A stretch of 64,000 nt of DNA from Cheilinus undulatus (taxonomy: Eukaryota; Chordata; Actinopteri; Labriformes; Labridae), in contig NC_054877.1 in assembly GCF_018320785.1 (NCBI RefSeq), positions 33,440,151 to 33,504,150 on the forward strand, read 5' to 3'. This document shows, piece by piece, positions 35,103 to 56,600 of this stretch (positions are counted from its first letter, which is position 1; each line of letters opens with the position of its first letter). The notes below the pieces were generated by a model. The model was not told the DNA's origin. It saw only the letters and a program-made list of their open reading frames with translations, and made no database searches. The translations under genes were made by a program, and so were the position numbers.

Positions 35103-38100
35103 ATGGTTCGTAAATTGAAGTATCACGAAGAGAAGCTGTTAAAGAAGGTTGACTTTATAAACTGGGAGGTGGACAACAACCTGCACGAGGTCAAAGTGTT
35201 GCGGAAGTATCGCATCGAAAAGAGGGAGGACTACACAAAGTAAGCTAATATAGACTGTGTGGCTAACACCAGTAAACATTTTTATTATTCCATGCTTAGA
35301 CAGAAGCATTAGCTTTAAAATGTTAAATAAATGTCCATGTAGCATGATTTATTTCCAGTGTACCGGTCAGAATTACAAAACGTTGCATTACATTGTTATA
35401 GAGGTGTAGGCTCATCTGTAATAACTGTTTTTCTTCTCAGGTACAACAAGTTGAGTCGAAACATCAGAGATCTGACTCAGAAAATTCGAGATCTGGATGA
35501 AAAAGATGGCTTCAGAGCCCAGAGCTCACATCGTCTACTTGAAAAACTGTGAGTTTCTAATATTCCTTATTTATCAAATAACACTGGCAACACCTGGGAC
35601 TTTATACCATCATCTTTGTTAGCTAGGCCAGCTCTTTGGGTCAAACCAAGATAATCCTGTACCAGTACTGAGGATGATTTTTTTTTTATTATTATTATCT
35701 TTTTTTTTTCAAATAATGTGATAAAATCTCCATCGTACAAAGAGCCTCAAATAGGCAGGCATATTGATTTTATAACAGGTGAGAAGAATTGAGAAAAAAA
35801 TATTTTATATGGTAGACAGAATTGCCTTGCCTAACATCCAGTAATTATAACCCAGGGACACATCAGATAAATTTGAGATAATTATGTAAATCTAATCTAT
35901 ACACACTCTTCTCTTTTCCAAAATTAACCTGCCTTGCAAAAGATAGGGTAACACAAGAACTTGTTGTCTATATTTAGTTATGTTTAGTCCTGTGATTGCA
36001 TAAAATTGTTTTATTTTTTGATATTTTCTTGTTGCTGGGTGGTAAAAAGCAAAACTGTCTACTTACAATACTCGACTTTTAGCTCCAAAAAAAAGTAGCT
36101 GAAGCAGTGTTTGGTCACATGTTGTTAACCGTGGATATCCTTGTTAGCCTCGGTGCTGAACCTGCTCTGGAGAAAGTTATGTTTTGGCTAAAAGATCATT
36201 CTGTATCAAACTTGAGTCTGCATACTGACACTTATTGATCTGGGATCTCTGGGTTCTGTGGGCTGATCATGAGCTTGGCCAAGGGAGAGAGACTCTTGAA
36301 AAGCTTTTTCTTTCCTGTATGATTTTATACATTCATATAATGAAAGTTGTTAAATGCATTTTACTGATGACATCTCTAAACTGAGACTGAAAAACAACCT
36401 AAGCATTGTACTTGTGATTATATGATGCGAAGTTATGCATATTTACTGATTTAACTTACCTTTTCAGAGTAATCTAAATGTAATCCACTCTGTTTGATAT
36501 TTTTGGACTGCATTACATCATCACAAGGACTTTCATACTCACCTCAAGGAAGTTTGAGTCATCAATATTCATTAAAGACAAAACATATAAGTCAATAGTC
36601 AAATATTAGTGCATTATCATTTGTAAAGGGATTACATAAACCTTAATTTTAACTTTCAGAGGCATTAATTTCTCCTCTATTTCTGCAAGTTCCTCCTGCA
36701 AATGAAGTTGTGCTGAGTTTAGTCTGTAGTAGACCGCGATAACTTCTTGTTTTTCCTATGTCATAGCTTTCTATTACTCTGTTAAATGTAATGATAGCAA
36801 ACCTGTTCATGATTGAAGTAGGTTATACAAACTAAAGCCCCTTTTATGTTTGCCTGCTCACAAAAACTGTGGGTTGACATCACAAATTCATAACCAGCTT
36901 TGTGACTGGTTTGCTTTATTTACTTTGTCAACATTAGTAAAATCACATTCTTTGACTTGACTCTGACTTCATAGTTCAGGCCCCAGTTGACCAAAGACGG
37001 CAAGATTAAATAGAATTTTCTCACTCATTATTCTCCTGTCTGAAAGTGGTCTTCTTTTCCTCTAGGATTTTTGGGCAATTTTGTGATATATGTTTAAATA
37101 TCAACACCACACCACTGATGATTTCTCTGTTTCTTCACTAAAAGGTACAGCATTGGCCTCATCCCCACCAAGCAGAACCTGTCCCTAACAGAGAAAGTCA
37201 CAGCTTCTTCATTCTGCAGGTAGAATCTACTGTAAAATGTTTGTATTGAACACATATCACAACTTCTTTATTCACATTCACCTTTATGATTCCTGCAGGA
37301 GGAGGCTGCCCAGCATTATGCTGAGCCTGCGTATGGCTCAGAACCTGAAAACAGCCATCACATTCATCGAACAAGGACGTATCCTTCACAGCAGCAATTC
37401 AGGCATTTGTTTCAGCAAAATATCATGTTTCTCTAAATTATCTTGATAAGTTTTGTTCTGTTCATGTGTACACTGTTCTGCACCTTGACTCAGACTTAGA
37501 TGTGCGTGTTGGTCCAGACATCGTCACAGACCCGGCCTTTCTCGTCACAAGGTTAGTGTCTGTACTATGTTTTGTCTTTTTTAACCTTCAGCTGCAAAGA
37601 GCCGTTCACAAAGGGATTTAACTGAAAAACATATCAATAACAGTATAGATAATTATGAGAGTGTCTTACTTCATCACATACTGACTGCCTTTTTCAGAAA
37701 CATGGAAGATTTTGTCACGTGGGTAGACTCCTCAAAGATCAAGCAGCATGTAATGAATTATAATGATGAGGTAAGTCAAAGTCCAACATCCACTTACATG
37801 CACTATATTCTTTTACAAATGCTGATTTTAAAGGTCTGCAAATAAAAGGAAACTTTCAGTGTCATTTTTAATTATTCTATACCTAAAGCAACAGCATGTA
37901 GCTATAACAGTTTCAAATTTGATCTAATAGTTCAACTTTCAACTGGGAGAAAAGTGTTTAACCCACCTCCATATACCACCTCAGTTGCCCATTTTGAGCA
38001 TCGTGTAACCTTAGCTGCAGGCCATGGCTTTCTTGTGAGAAGAACATAAAGCTTCATGGAAATAGTCTATACACCATCCTTCAGCTAGAAAGAAGCCAGG

Positions 38101-38776
38101 TAGCCCGTCTCAGTACATTTTGGTACAATGGCTGAGGACAAGAGATGGAGGAGGACATTAACAGATAAAGCTAATTAGTGTGATGCTAGCAGTGTCATAT
38201 TTGCAAAAAGTCGGGTAATATAACAGCAGCTTGTAAATTAATTAAGCTCTTTAGCTTTCATAACATCTTTGCTGGCATCACCACCCCTTGCTTGAGAAAC
38301 AATCCACATTGCCTTTAAAGGGGAGGCATAAGGCCGGACATGTACTTGGTTTTAACTACATGTGCCTCCATGTTTGTACTTTACATTCTACACATCACAT
38401 AGTTGTATATGGTCTGGGCTCTCTGGTGCACCCTCTGGAGGTATCCTCCAAAAACATGTGTTGAGTAAAAGCAAGTATACTTACAAGAACACTTGTGATG
38501 AAACTGGACAGAATGCAAGGTAAAGCAGCGAGTATATCTTCAGCCTTAGGGTGGTTTAGAGCTGTACCATTGCACACGGGTCTTTGGTGGGTGATTAAAG
38601 AACACCGAAACAAACTTCTACACAATGTTTAAGAAAGCCTGGGTTTCAATGGGTAGTGAGCCTTCAAATTTGGGTTTTGAAATACAAAAATGTCATTCAT
38701 AGTAGAGCAAAGCCAATGTTGTACAAACTGTGTTTTTTTTCTTCTGCAGAGGGATGACTTTGATCTGGTAGTGTAA
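35103..38776 (+). CDS. imp3: U3 small nucleolar ribonucleoprotein IMP3
   Basis: Nucleolar protein of the U3 snoRNP (with Mpp10 and Imp4), needed for early pre-rRNA cleavage in 18S maturation. Exons: 35103-35239, 35441-35548, 37145-37219, 37299-37378, 37500-37551, 37698-37770 and 38750-38776. All junctions are GT-AG and in phase; the product is 183 residues against about 184 in human. The N terminus [18 protein letters not shown], the central SSFCRRRLP (about residues 103-111), EQGHVRVGPD and the ending ERDDFDLVV are diagnostic. The S4-type RNA-binding domain starts around residue 107. The human gene is, as I recall, intronless within the coding region, so seven coding exons is a notable difference. 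It is head-to-head with slc35a3 and tail-to-tail with sec22b. Confidence 0.96.
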
Positions 38777-39253
38777 GACCTTTTTGGCACCCACTCATCA
38801 CCAAGGATCCCAGCAGAGTGACATGAACTTTAAAACATGGGAGAGGACTGTTTCCGACTTGGAATTGAAGGAGTAAAACAAAACCACCAAACGTAACCTG
38901 AGGAAGATGAGCAGAAACAACTTCCAGACTTAATTTTTCAAATTTAACATCTCTCTATCTCCAGTTTATCATCAATCATCCATCTCAAATATCTGTAGCA
39001 AGAAGTAAAAGAATATCTTTGTTTCGTCGAACTCTGCTCAGGCAACATGAGAGCAAAGTCTCCTGGAGCTCTTCTGCATAATGTGTACATTTGTATATTA
39101 CCTGATACAGTGTTTCTTTAATAATTTAACTTAGGATATCTGTTCATGAAACATTTTATGTGCCATAAAATCAGCTGTTAAATGCAAACAGATTATTTGA
39201 TAAATATTTATTCTTTCTAACAGGACATTTTTTACACTGTAAACATTGCAAAC

Positions 39254-39259
39254 AATAAA
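39254..39259 (+). terminator. imp3: imp3 polyadenylation signal
   Basis: AATAAA within CAAACAATAAACATTC, about 480 bases after the imp3 stop; the first good signal on this strand. Confidence 0.6.
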
Positions 39260-39360
39260 CATTCATTTAAAACAATTTTAAGACTTTAACACAACCTCTC
39301 TGTATGGTCTCCCCTCAATGCTAATACTCTGAAAAGAACCCTTTTAACAGTGTGTAAACA

Positions 39361-39366
39361 TTTATT
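39361..39366 (-). terminator. sec22b: sec22b candidate polyadenylation signal
   Basis: TTTATT on the plus strand (AATAAA on the coding strand) about 690 bases after the sec22b stop; another candidate lies at 39207-39212. Using the latter would make the sec22b and imp3 transcripts overlap at their 3' ends. Confidence 0.45.
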
Positions 39367-40048
39367 TACAATCAACTCCCTGCTCTAAATATTCCAGTAA
39401 ACAGGTACATAAACACCCCATGACCATGACTGTATGTTAGTAAGGATGTCCATCTCCTTTTGTTGTACAAAAGTGAAGCCCTGCAACAGATGACTTAATA
39501 TGCTAGTGATGTAATTTAGAGCCATGGCATCCATGTGCAGGAGGGATGTATGGCTGGTGGAACTATGGGATCGATGTCAGAGCCCCTCTGCTAACCAAAG
39601 CACGCATTAAACGTGCAGATCATTCAGGTCCAAAGACCTGATTAGTCAGAAAAATGAACACTTTGCATTAATCAGCCAATACAAACTAAAAATACAGAAA
39701 TTACAAAAAAAATTACATGAATTTAAACTCAATAGTCTGACCCATGTCCCATTTGTTAACATGAAGGAGACTGGGTTTATACTGCAGCAAGTCAGCAGGG
39801 TAAGCTCTCAACAGTCAGCTGATGAGCGGTGCATCTTAATATACAATCTTCAGTCATGACTAACACAAACCTATGGCTCAGTCAATGCCGTACACAAAAT
39901 ATAACAAAGCTAAAGCAAAGAAAGATCTCTACCTTCAACAGCAAAAGAATGAGTATAAGGCACTCAGAAATGCAATAGTGTCACTGTAAATGCTTGTTTC
40001 AAGAATATACACCTCCCTCATGTCAAAGTGCTTGTGTGTTAGAGTCCA

Positions 40049-48249
<8,201 letters not shown>

Positions 48250-48600
48250 GTTGTCAGAAATCAATAATCCACTGCTTCAGCCGTTGGCTTTCAGATGAAC
48301 TGTCAACTTTCTTAACTTTGCGTGTTTCTGCTGTCAACTTTGATGATGCAGAAGAAGTGAGCTGTGCGGAAGTTCATGGTGCGCCTGTGAATCAGGCCCG
48401 GGCGGAAACTAAAATGACTTCGTAGTTAAATTTACGTCGCAATAAGAGGTAGGAGGCGTGTGTGCATGAAGTAAAAGTTTCGAATTTTAAGAGATTTATA
48501 TGTTGCTAATGTGGCGGAAATTCTTTATTTTAAACTCTTATTTTCCGCTGTTTGTCTCGCCTCTGCATTTTCCACTACTTTAACAGAGGGTCCGGCCATG
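48250..48600. promoter_or_regulatory. Shared upstream region of sec22b and the C1orf21 homologue
   Basis: The two genes start in opposite directions from this interval: the sec22b start codon is at 48249 and the other gene's first exon ends at 48774. CpG is moderately enriched (GCCCGGGCGGAA, TTTACGTCGC). No TATA element is placed with confidence. The bidirectional role is inferred from layout. Confidence 0.45.
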
Positions 48601-48757
48601 AGCTCCAGCAGTCCGAGCAGACAGCTGGCAGACGGACTGACTGCATCCCCACTGCTGATGCCTGTATCGAGCTGAGAGCTGCAGATGCGGACTGTCTGGG
48701 TCCTCCGTCTGAACTGAATCCTGTTTGAACCATAAACACAGGAGGGACCCCAAAACC

Positions 48758-50604
48758 ATGGACAAACCAGAGAGGTAAATGTTCCCCGACCGCTGTACGG
48801 TTTTCACCAAATAGCTGATTTTTTTTGTTCCGATTATGCGGTATCGTTTCTGAGTCTCCTTACCTCGCTTAATGGCTGCTCTTTTTCAACATCTTTTATT
48901 GGTTTGAATATCTGTTATCCATATCTTGTTTACTCTGACGTGAAATAACACGACAGTAGAAATCTTGCAGGTTTAAATAGGATGCAATCGGCTTTCACCT
49001 TTCTCTTGCTAGTAGTGAGTAACAGCTCAGAGATGCGCTGTAATGGACTGCATTTTGTTGCGTTGTAGGTTATATTAATAGAAAATGACACATTATACAG
49101 AGGAGTATAGTGAGCGTTAATGTGTGTGAAGGAGCTGACTGCAGCTGGACCGTCAGTGCGGTAAGGATCAATCATAACATAATGATCGATCCGTAACCGT
49201 CTATGCAGAACACAGTCACTTTATTTATCAGCAGCGACGCTGCGGGGGCAATCTACTCTATTACGGCAGAGGGCTGAGATGGAAATACTATTGCACGGTT
49301 GCAGTTTAATCCTCTGATCACCGCAGACCCCCCCACCCCCCTACTCCCGTAGAGGACCCGGCAGCTTGGCACGGTGGCATCCCAACAGCTTGAAAGGCCT
49401 CATTGTTGCGGTGCAGCTGGCACCGCCGCGCGCACGTTCTGATTGGTGTTTTCTGAGACCGGCGTGTGCGTGACTCACAACCAGCCGAAACCTATTTTAG
49501 TCCGTTTTATTGTGTTTTTAAGGGGGGAGTGGGATGCCTGCGTGTTTATATTCCAGGGTGGGGCGCTTCATGACTAATTGATTATGGAAAATTAGTGATT
49601 CCCAAAGCTGGAGAGGATTTTTCAATTTGGGGTTTGCTCCTCCGTAGGATTTAAAAAAGGGTAAGAATGTGAAAATGTTAAATACTTGCATACTTTTCAA
49701 TACCACGTGTTAAAAAATATCTGAACTATGTTAATGATTAATAGAACTGAACGGCACTAAAGCTTTAAAAATACAAACATTTGAGAAGAATTATCTTAAA
49801 GAATTGGCATAAATTCTTTAGCAGTGCCTGCTAAAAACACTGGCATGGAATGTTTTAATGGAAAAGTTGCCAATCTTTTTGTGTAATCTACAGAGGGGGC
49901 TGAAGTTTCCCTCGATTGTTCATTTATTAAAACCAAGAAAGTCCCCATCATTGGGTGCACTGGAATTTTAATAATTCCAATTTCAAAGAAAAGGCAGAGC
50001 GTGAGCCCAGTCCAGTGGAGGTGAGTTCAAGCCCCAGTCAGAGCACCTCACCCTAGCTCTGCTACCTTCACCTTCTTGTTTAGCCTGGGACTGTTGAAGG
50101 TGGCAATGCTATTAGGCCATGTAGATATGGTAAAGGATGTCTCAGTGTTGGTATGGTGGCCTGTTAGGGCTAGCATTGATGGCTCTGGGTTGCTTGAGAT
50201 CTCTGTTCAGCCCTCTGGAGGTGTTGTGGGACCAACTGAAGGAAGCACCAAGGAAAGGGGGTTCCCACTTGACAACTCCAGTGAAGTGTTGGCTTCTTAC
50301 TGCCCATCGGTTGACTTGTGAAGATGAATAGTAAGGATTAAACTAGGTTTAGGGATTTCTTTGCTGTGTGCCTATCCCGTAGAACAGGGATTCCAAGACA
50401 TTTCAGCCCATGCCCCCAAAACAAAGGTGCCAGAGTCTGGGGACCCCCCACTGTACCAGAGTAGACTTTTCTCCAGAGTTTTACCTATCTGTGCTCTGAG
50501 GCCATCTTTACTCATAAAACCAATCTGTGATTTCTGGATATAACTATACCTGATATTTCTCTTTCCTGCCTCCCTCCAGGTGTGCCTGTGATGCTCAGGA
50601 GTGA
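48758..50604 (+). promoter_or_regulatory. Spliced upstream ORF of the C1orf21 homologue
   Basis: An ATG at 48758 opens a 13-codon frame that crosses the 48774/50580 splice junction and stops at 50602-50604, 26 bases before the main ATG. The peptide reads MDKPERCACDAQE. The ATG sits in a fair context (AACCATGG). Other short upstream frames start at 48598 and 50591. This suggests translational damping if these starts are transcribed. Confidence 0.45.
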
Positions 50605-50630
50605 GGAGGAGAGCAGCTGAGGAGGAGGAG

Positions 50631-53600
50631 ATGGGCTGCACCTCTGCCAAGCAGGTATCTGCTGTGCCCGGTGGTGAGGAGAGCCAAAATAAATCCTACA
50701 GCAACGGGGACCTCCTCTCCGGTCAGTCTGTTTCCTGGACACACTAACACATTTTCCCATGATGCCGTTCCACATTCAGGTGGTTTTGCTATGATTAGGG
50801 AATACAGTGACATGATTATTTAAAGCCAATTAATTACTTTTGTTGATTCATGTTATTTACTTCTAATGTGTCATTTGAAACACTGTCTGCATTATTAACA
50901 ATAAGATCACATGAATGTTGAGATTTGTGTTTTGAATAATAATGATAATAATAAAATCATAAATCACTGGACAGATGTCACCCTTGACAAAATTATTGCA
51001 AATTATGAAATACTGAATACTGCTGAGATGAGGTGCTTTATGAGGAGAAGGTGTGAGTGAAAGCTCAGAAGAATAGAGCTTTACAACCGGGCACTTTACT
51101 GAGATATAACAATACCATTATACAACACGTGTCACTATATTAGCTTCACCATATGAGTTTATCTTTTTTTGTAGTACATATAAAGAAAAGAGGAAAAAAA
51201 GTCATTTTTTTCTTGTTTTATCTGCTATGGACTCACAGTATTACCTGCATTATATTGGAATTAGTACATAGCTTAAAAAGTTAATCATCATTCATCACAG
51301 ATCTTAAAATATCTGCTAGGGCACCGGTTTAACTCAGTTGATAGAGCAGGAGCCCATATGCTGAGGCTATAGTCCTCAATGCAGTGGTCACAGGATCGTT
51401 TCCCGGTCTCTGTGCTTGTTTGGTGCATTTCTCTGCCCGTGTTTCCTGTGTCCGACTGTCTTATCCAATGAAGGCAAAAAAACAATAAATCTAAAAAACT
51501 GTGAATATTTACAGCCATTATATTGGCAGGAATATCCTCAGCATGTACAGAAAAACATCTTATGTTTTTTGGAAAATCAGCAGAATGTGGCTGTAGCTTC
51601 TGGAAAGCACAGTTGTATGTTTCAAAAACAAAGAAGACTTTCACAATAAATGTAACAGGTATGCTTATCTGTCATGTGAACTCACACTCATGCAAACTGC
51701 CCTACAGCGGGCAAGAGAGGCCTGGCTCTGCTGTGCACTATAGAGAAGTTGACAGTCTCAGTTACCACCTACATGTTAAAGGCAGTTTTATTATTTATTA
51801 CATCCACCAAGGAGGTTATGTGATCGGGTGGGTTTGTTTGTTTGTTAGTTAGTTTGTTTGTTAGTTTGTTAGCAACATAACTCAAAAAGTTGTGGACGGA
51901 TTTTGATGAAATTTCCAGGAAATGTCAGAAATGGCCTAAGGAAGAACTGATTAGATTTTGGGAGTGCTCCGGATCACCATTTGGATCCAGGAATTTTTTT
52001 GAAGGATTCTGTACTCTTGAGAGATAAGGCTAATGGCGGAGGTCAGCACTCTCTGAGTGCTTCTCTAGTTTTATATTTATTTTATAAAAGAAAGTTGTTG
52101 TTTAACTGGACGCACTAACCAACATGGTGAGGAGATGTGTTATACAATCTGCTAGACAATCTGCTGTCTCTGTAGGTTACTATAGATAGTAGCATCCTAA
52201 CCCTGACATCAAATTTTGTGTGAACTTGATCAAAATATGACTGATTTTAATTAACACCTCAACACTGATTGATCCTATAGACCAGTAATACTCAACGCGT
52301 GGCTTTTGAGCCTCATGTGGCATTTTTTGTGGTGATTTGTGGCTCTTTTATGTCTTCATTTGAAATATTAGTTCACTCTTATGCAGTTTTTGTCTGTATA
52401 TTTTCATTGCCCTTATTTGCCATGTTTTCCTCCTTTTTTTGCTACTTTTAGTCCAGTTTTACTTTTTAAGACAATTTTTGCCACTTTTATCCCTATTATC
52501 CACTTCTATCTTTTTCACCAGTTTTTGTCTCGTTTAACCTGCTTTTTGCTATTTTCTTTTTGCCAATGAATACCACCTTTCCCCATTTTTCCTAATCTCT
52601 GCCACTCTTTGCTGCTTTTTGCCCATTTTAGTCACTTTTCCCCCTTTCTTGCCATGTTTTTACCACTTTTTGACCATTTTTGCCACCTGTAACTCATTTT
52701 TGTCATCAATTTTTGCCACTTTTTCTCCCCATTTTTGGCATTTAATGCCTATTTTGACCCTTTCCTGCTAAATGGCAGCATTAATGACCCAAAAACATTG
52801 AAAATACATAGAACCATCCATGATTTTGTAAACTTTCATGCTTGTGGCTGTGCAATGAGAATAATTCTTCTGTACTGTTAATGTAACAATACAGAAACAC
52901 CATTGAAGCTAAGCTAGTTAATCATCTAAATAGAGTCACAGGTACTGCATAAGGGCATCATTTTGAAAAGATGGAGAGTAAATGCCAGTGCCACAGCGCT
53001 ACATTGTGTTTCAAGGTAGCTACTAGTGATGTGTCATTCTTAAACAAGCCAGTTCAAAGAGCTGGCTATTTAATGTGAATGATAAGACCTGAATCTCTTT
53101 TGAGAGCTGTTTTTTTTAATTTGTGTGTGTGTGCTATTTTATTGGCTGAAAGGCATGATCTTCTCCACACCCCTCTAACACAGGCACTACACACATTAAA
53201 GACCCTGTAAAGTGAACTCCAAAATTTGTGTCTTAACACACTAGATCTGTTGGAATATGGTTGCTATAAACATGTGAAAATACTGAGATTTACATGTGAC
53301 TGAATTTTGGATTTAAAGCATTAGAATGCCTTCAGCTCTTTCTTGGCTGGGTTTAATTTGGGCGGAGCAAATATGTGGGCTGGAGATGTCACTAACTAGG
53401 GCTGGGCAATTAATCGCATATTAGATTACATCGCAATATGGCCTGCTGCAGTTTCCAAATCGCAGAAGGTGCAAAATTTATTTAACCTGATATTTGTGTC
53501 AAAATACCGGTATAAAACTTTTTTTTTTTGCAGCAAAGATATTATGCATTACATATCATGCAATATTCAAGTGCCATATGCTCAGAAATAATCTACAAAA

Positions 53601-56600
53601 AATCCTACTTTCTTCATTTTTGTATGTGTTTCTTATTAAATATGAGAATGACATAAAAACTATCACTCACTTTAATACAACCATTCATATCCAATTTGCA
53701 ATATGAGTCAAAATGGTCACAATTTGATAGTTTTTAAAAATTGTTAAGCCTGATTAATCGAATATTGTGTTGGTTATAGTATAGAATTAGTCATTGGTTG
53801 TGTTTGCTGGAAAATACATGAGATGAGGAATTTAAGAAATAATTGCATATCAAATCGCAATTGCAATATTGGGAAAAAAAATGCAATTAGATTATTTTCC
53901 TAAATCGTTCAGCCCTATCACTAACTACAGCACAAACCAGGAAGGTCACTTTCAAACTGAGCAGCGCCTCAATACACAACCGTTTGTAATTGTTTTGACT
54001 GAAAGCTGCCGGCAGCAGAATTACATACTGAGCGTTTAATTAGTGCTCTGTTAATTACATGTGCACAAGAACAGTTGACCTGCACTCAGTGGTAACATCC
54101 TCTACTGCTTCCACAAACTGTGACTGGTCATTTTTATGGTTCTCAAAGCTTCTACTAACATCACCATAAACAGCAACTATGTTTTAACTACGTGTCCATC
54201 ATGGCTCATTATTACTATGCTTTGTTTTTATCACATCCTTTTAAACATATAGGAATGAGACAGAAGAGGGGGCTGTGCATGTGCAGGAGGAAAAGACAGA
54301 GAGGAAGAGAAAAGAGAGAAGCTGGATCAGGCTGACAGTTCATGTGTTTGACGCTTGCCAACTATTGTTAAGAGAGGATTTAGTGTGCAGCGTGAGAACT
54401 GAAGCATGTAATTACTTTGCCAAGTAGTGAACTGTGGGAACTATTAACCCGGAGGATTGTGCTGATCGTCTGCTGGCGTGTATTAATAAGAAGAGATGTG
54501 CTCCCCTCTGTCTCTCTGTCTCTCGCTCTGTCACAGATGAGTACAAGATGAAAGGAGTGGAGAAAGTCAAGTACATCAGCGGGGAGGAGGGCAGCGTGGA
54601 TGGCCAGGACACCACAGTGCGTATTTTTTCTTCTTTGAAAGGCATGTAGTTGATATTAAAAATGATGAGTCATGACATAAACTTTGCATTCAGATGTGAT
54701 AAGCACAACTGATACAGTACATCTCAATTTTAATGATAAAAAGGTGGTTTGAGTAGATGTTTACTGCCACTCCAGTTATATAAGTATAGCAGTGAGATTT
54801 TTTGGCAAGTCTACACTTAAAACGAGGAAATATTTAATACAAAAGAGTCATAAAATATGTTAAAATGATAGAATAAGGATGAGTGATGAAAATCTGTATC
54901 TGTATCAGGGCTGAATGCATATTTTCAAGACAGAGCATGATATAAATGTTTATAAATTTTGAGTATGTATGCTTTGAAATTTAATTTAAAGCTCCTGTGA
55001 GGAGTTTTTGAAACAAGGCAAGGCAGGCTTATTAATAGAGCTCCTTTTATTCACAAAGCAATTAGAAGAGCTAAATGACAGTTAAAAACAGAACATTTAT
55101 GGCATTAAGAGCATTAAAAGACAGCAATATGGCATTAAAAGAAAATATATTAAAATAAAAGATGATTTAAAAAAAAACATGTCCGCAACATTCATCAAAA
55201 TTAGGAACTTAAAAAAGTAAATACTGAAAATAGCCTGAAAATGGATTATTATTCTGCATGCCTTACTGAGAGTCATGGACAGAGGAAAAAAAGAAGACAC
55301 AAAAGTACTTGTCATCCATCTTCACCTCCCTCCACTTATCTGAGGCCAGGTCGCCGTGACAGCAGGCTGAGCAAGTCAACCCAGGCATCCCTCTCCTGAG
55401 TGGCACTTTTCCAACTCCTTCTGGGGAATTTTGAGGCATTCCTAGCCCAGTTAGGATATATAATCCCTCCAGCACACTCGGGTCTTCCCTGAGACCTCCT
55501 GCTTCCTGGGAAGACCTCCAAAGGGAGGTGCCCAGGAAGCATCCTGATAAGGTGCCCGAACCACCTCAACTGGCGCCTTTTGTTGCAAAGGAGCAGCAGC
55601 TCTACTCATAGCTCCCTCCAGATGTCTGAACTTCTCAGCCTATCTCTAAGGTTGAGCCCAGCCACCCCCCAGAAAAAAAAAAAAAATCATTTTGGCTGCT
55701 TGTATTCACGATCTCATTCTTTTGGTAATTACCCAGAGTTCATGACCATGGGTGAGGTCTGGGAGGTAGATCGACCGGTAAATCGAAAACTTTGCCTTCT
55801 GGCTCAGCTCCCTCTTCACCAAATCAGACCACCACAGCACCCACAGTACTGCTGATGCTTCACCAGTTTGCCTGTCAATCTCACGCTCCCTTTTACCCTC
55901 TCTTATGAACAAGGCCCTGGGATACTTGAACTCCTTCACCTGAGGCAAAGACTCACTCCCCGTCCAGAAAGATCAATCCACTGTTTAGCGGTGGATGCTG
56001 GATAAACTTTCTTGCACACACTAGAAACCTTCCCATGTCATGAGTTTGATTTTTTTGCACCGGAGGAACTTACTTACCTACCTTACAGTGTTCCCTAAAA
56101 TCTTTAAATTGCTTAACTTTCCCAGATTCACCTGCTTGTCATGCCTAACTAAAATTGATTCTGTTTAACAGTACACCCCCAACCATCTTCTACAGGATTT
56201 AGGCTCATAGTGTGCTCTGTCTGTGTTGGGCGTAGGCCTAAGCTGTCCTGGAAACCCCCCATAGGAGGGTTGTGGCAAAAAAAATCAGTCACTGTCTTAC
56301 CCCCAACACTGTAATTTTAATACCTTCTAAAGATTCAGAGTGATAGGTCAGACTGTTTAAAGATGGTGGCATGAGATTGTTTTTTATCAGATAACAGTAC
56401 TTGTCGCTGGCATTGGACCAAAACTTCCAATTTTAAAAGTCACTGTTTCTCAGGGAATGAAAAAATGCTGTTTTTCAAATAATTGAACGGTCATAGTCAG
56501 CATCTTTTGAGACTTGTTATTGCTTTCAAATCTGCTAAAACCACCCGAGCGGTGGCCAATAGCACTGATTTATGAAAAAACAAATAAAGTGGAGATACAA

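Noticed and set aside
51319-51410. Possible tRNA gene
   Set aside because: The A and B boxes are imperfect, the arms do not pair well, and a SINE-type tail follows, so it is a tRNA-derived repeat.
54412-54649. Open frame on the minus strand over the third exon of the C1orf21 homologue
   Set aside because: It is the antisense shadow of the real exon at 54537-54616.
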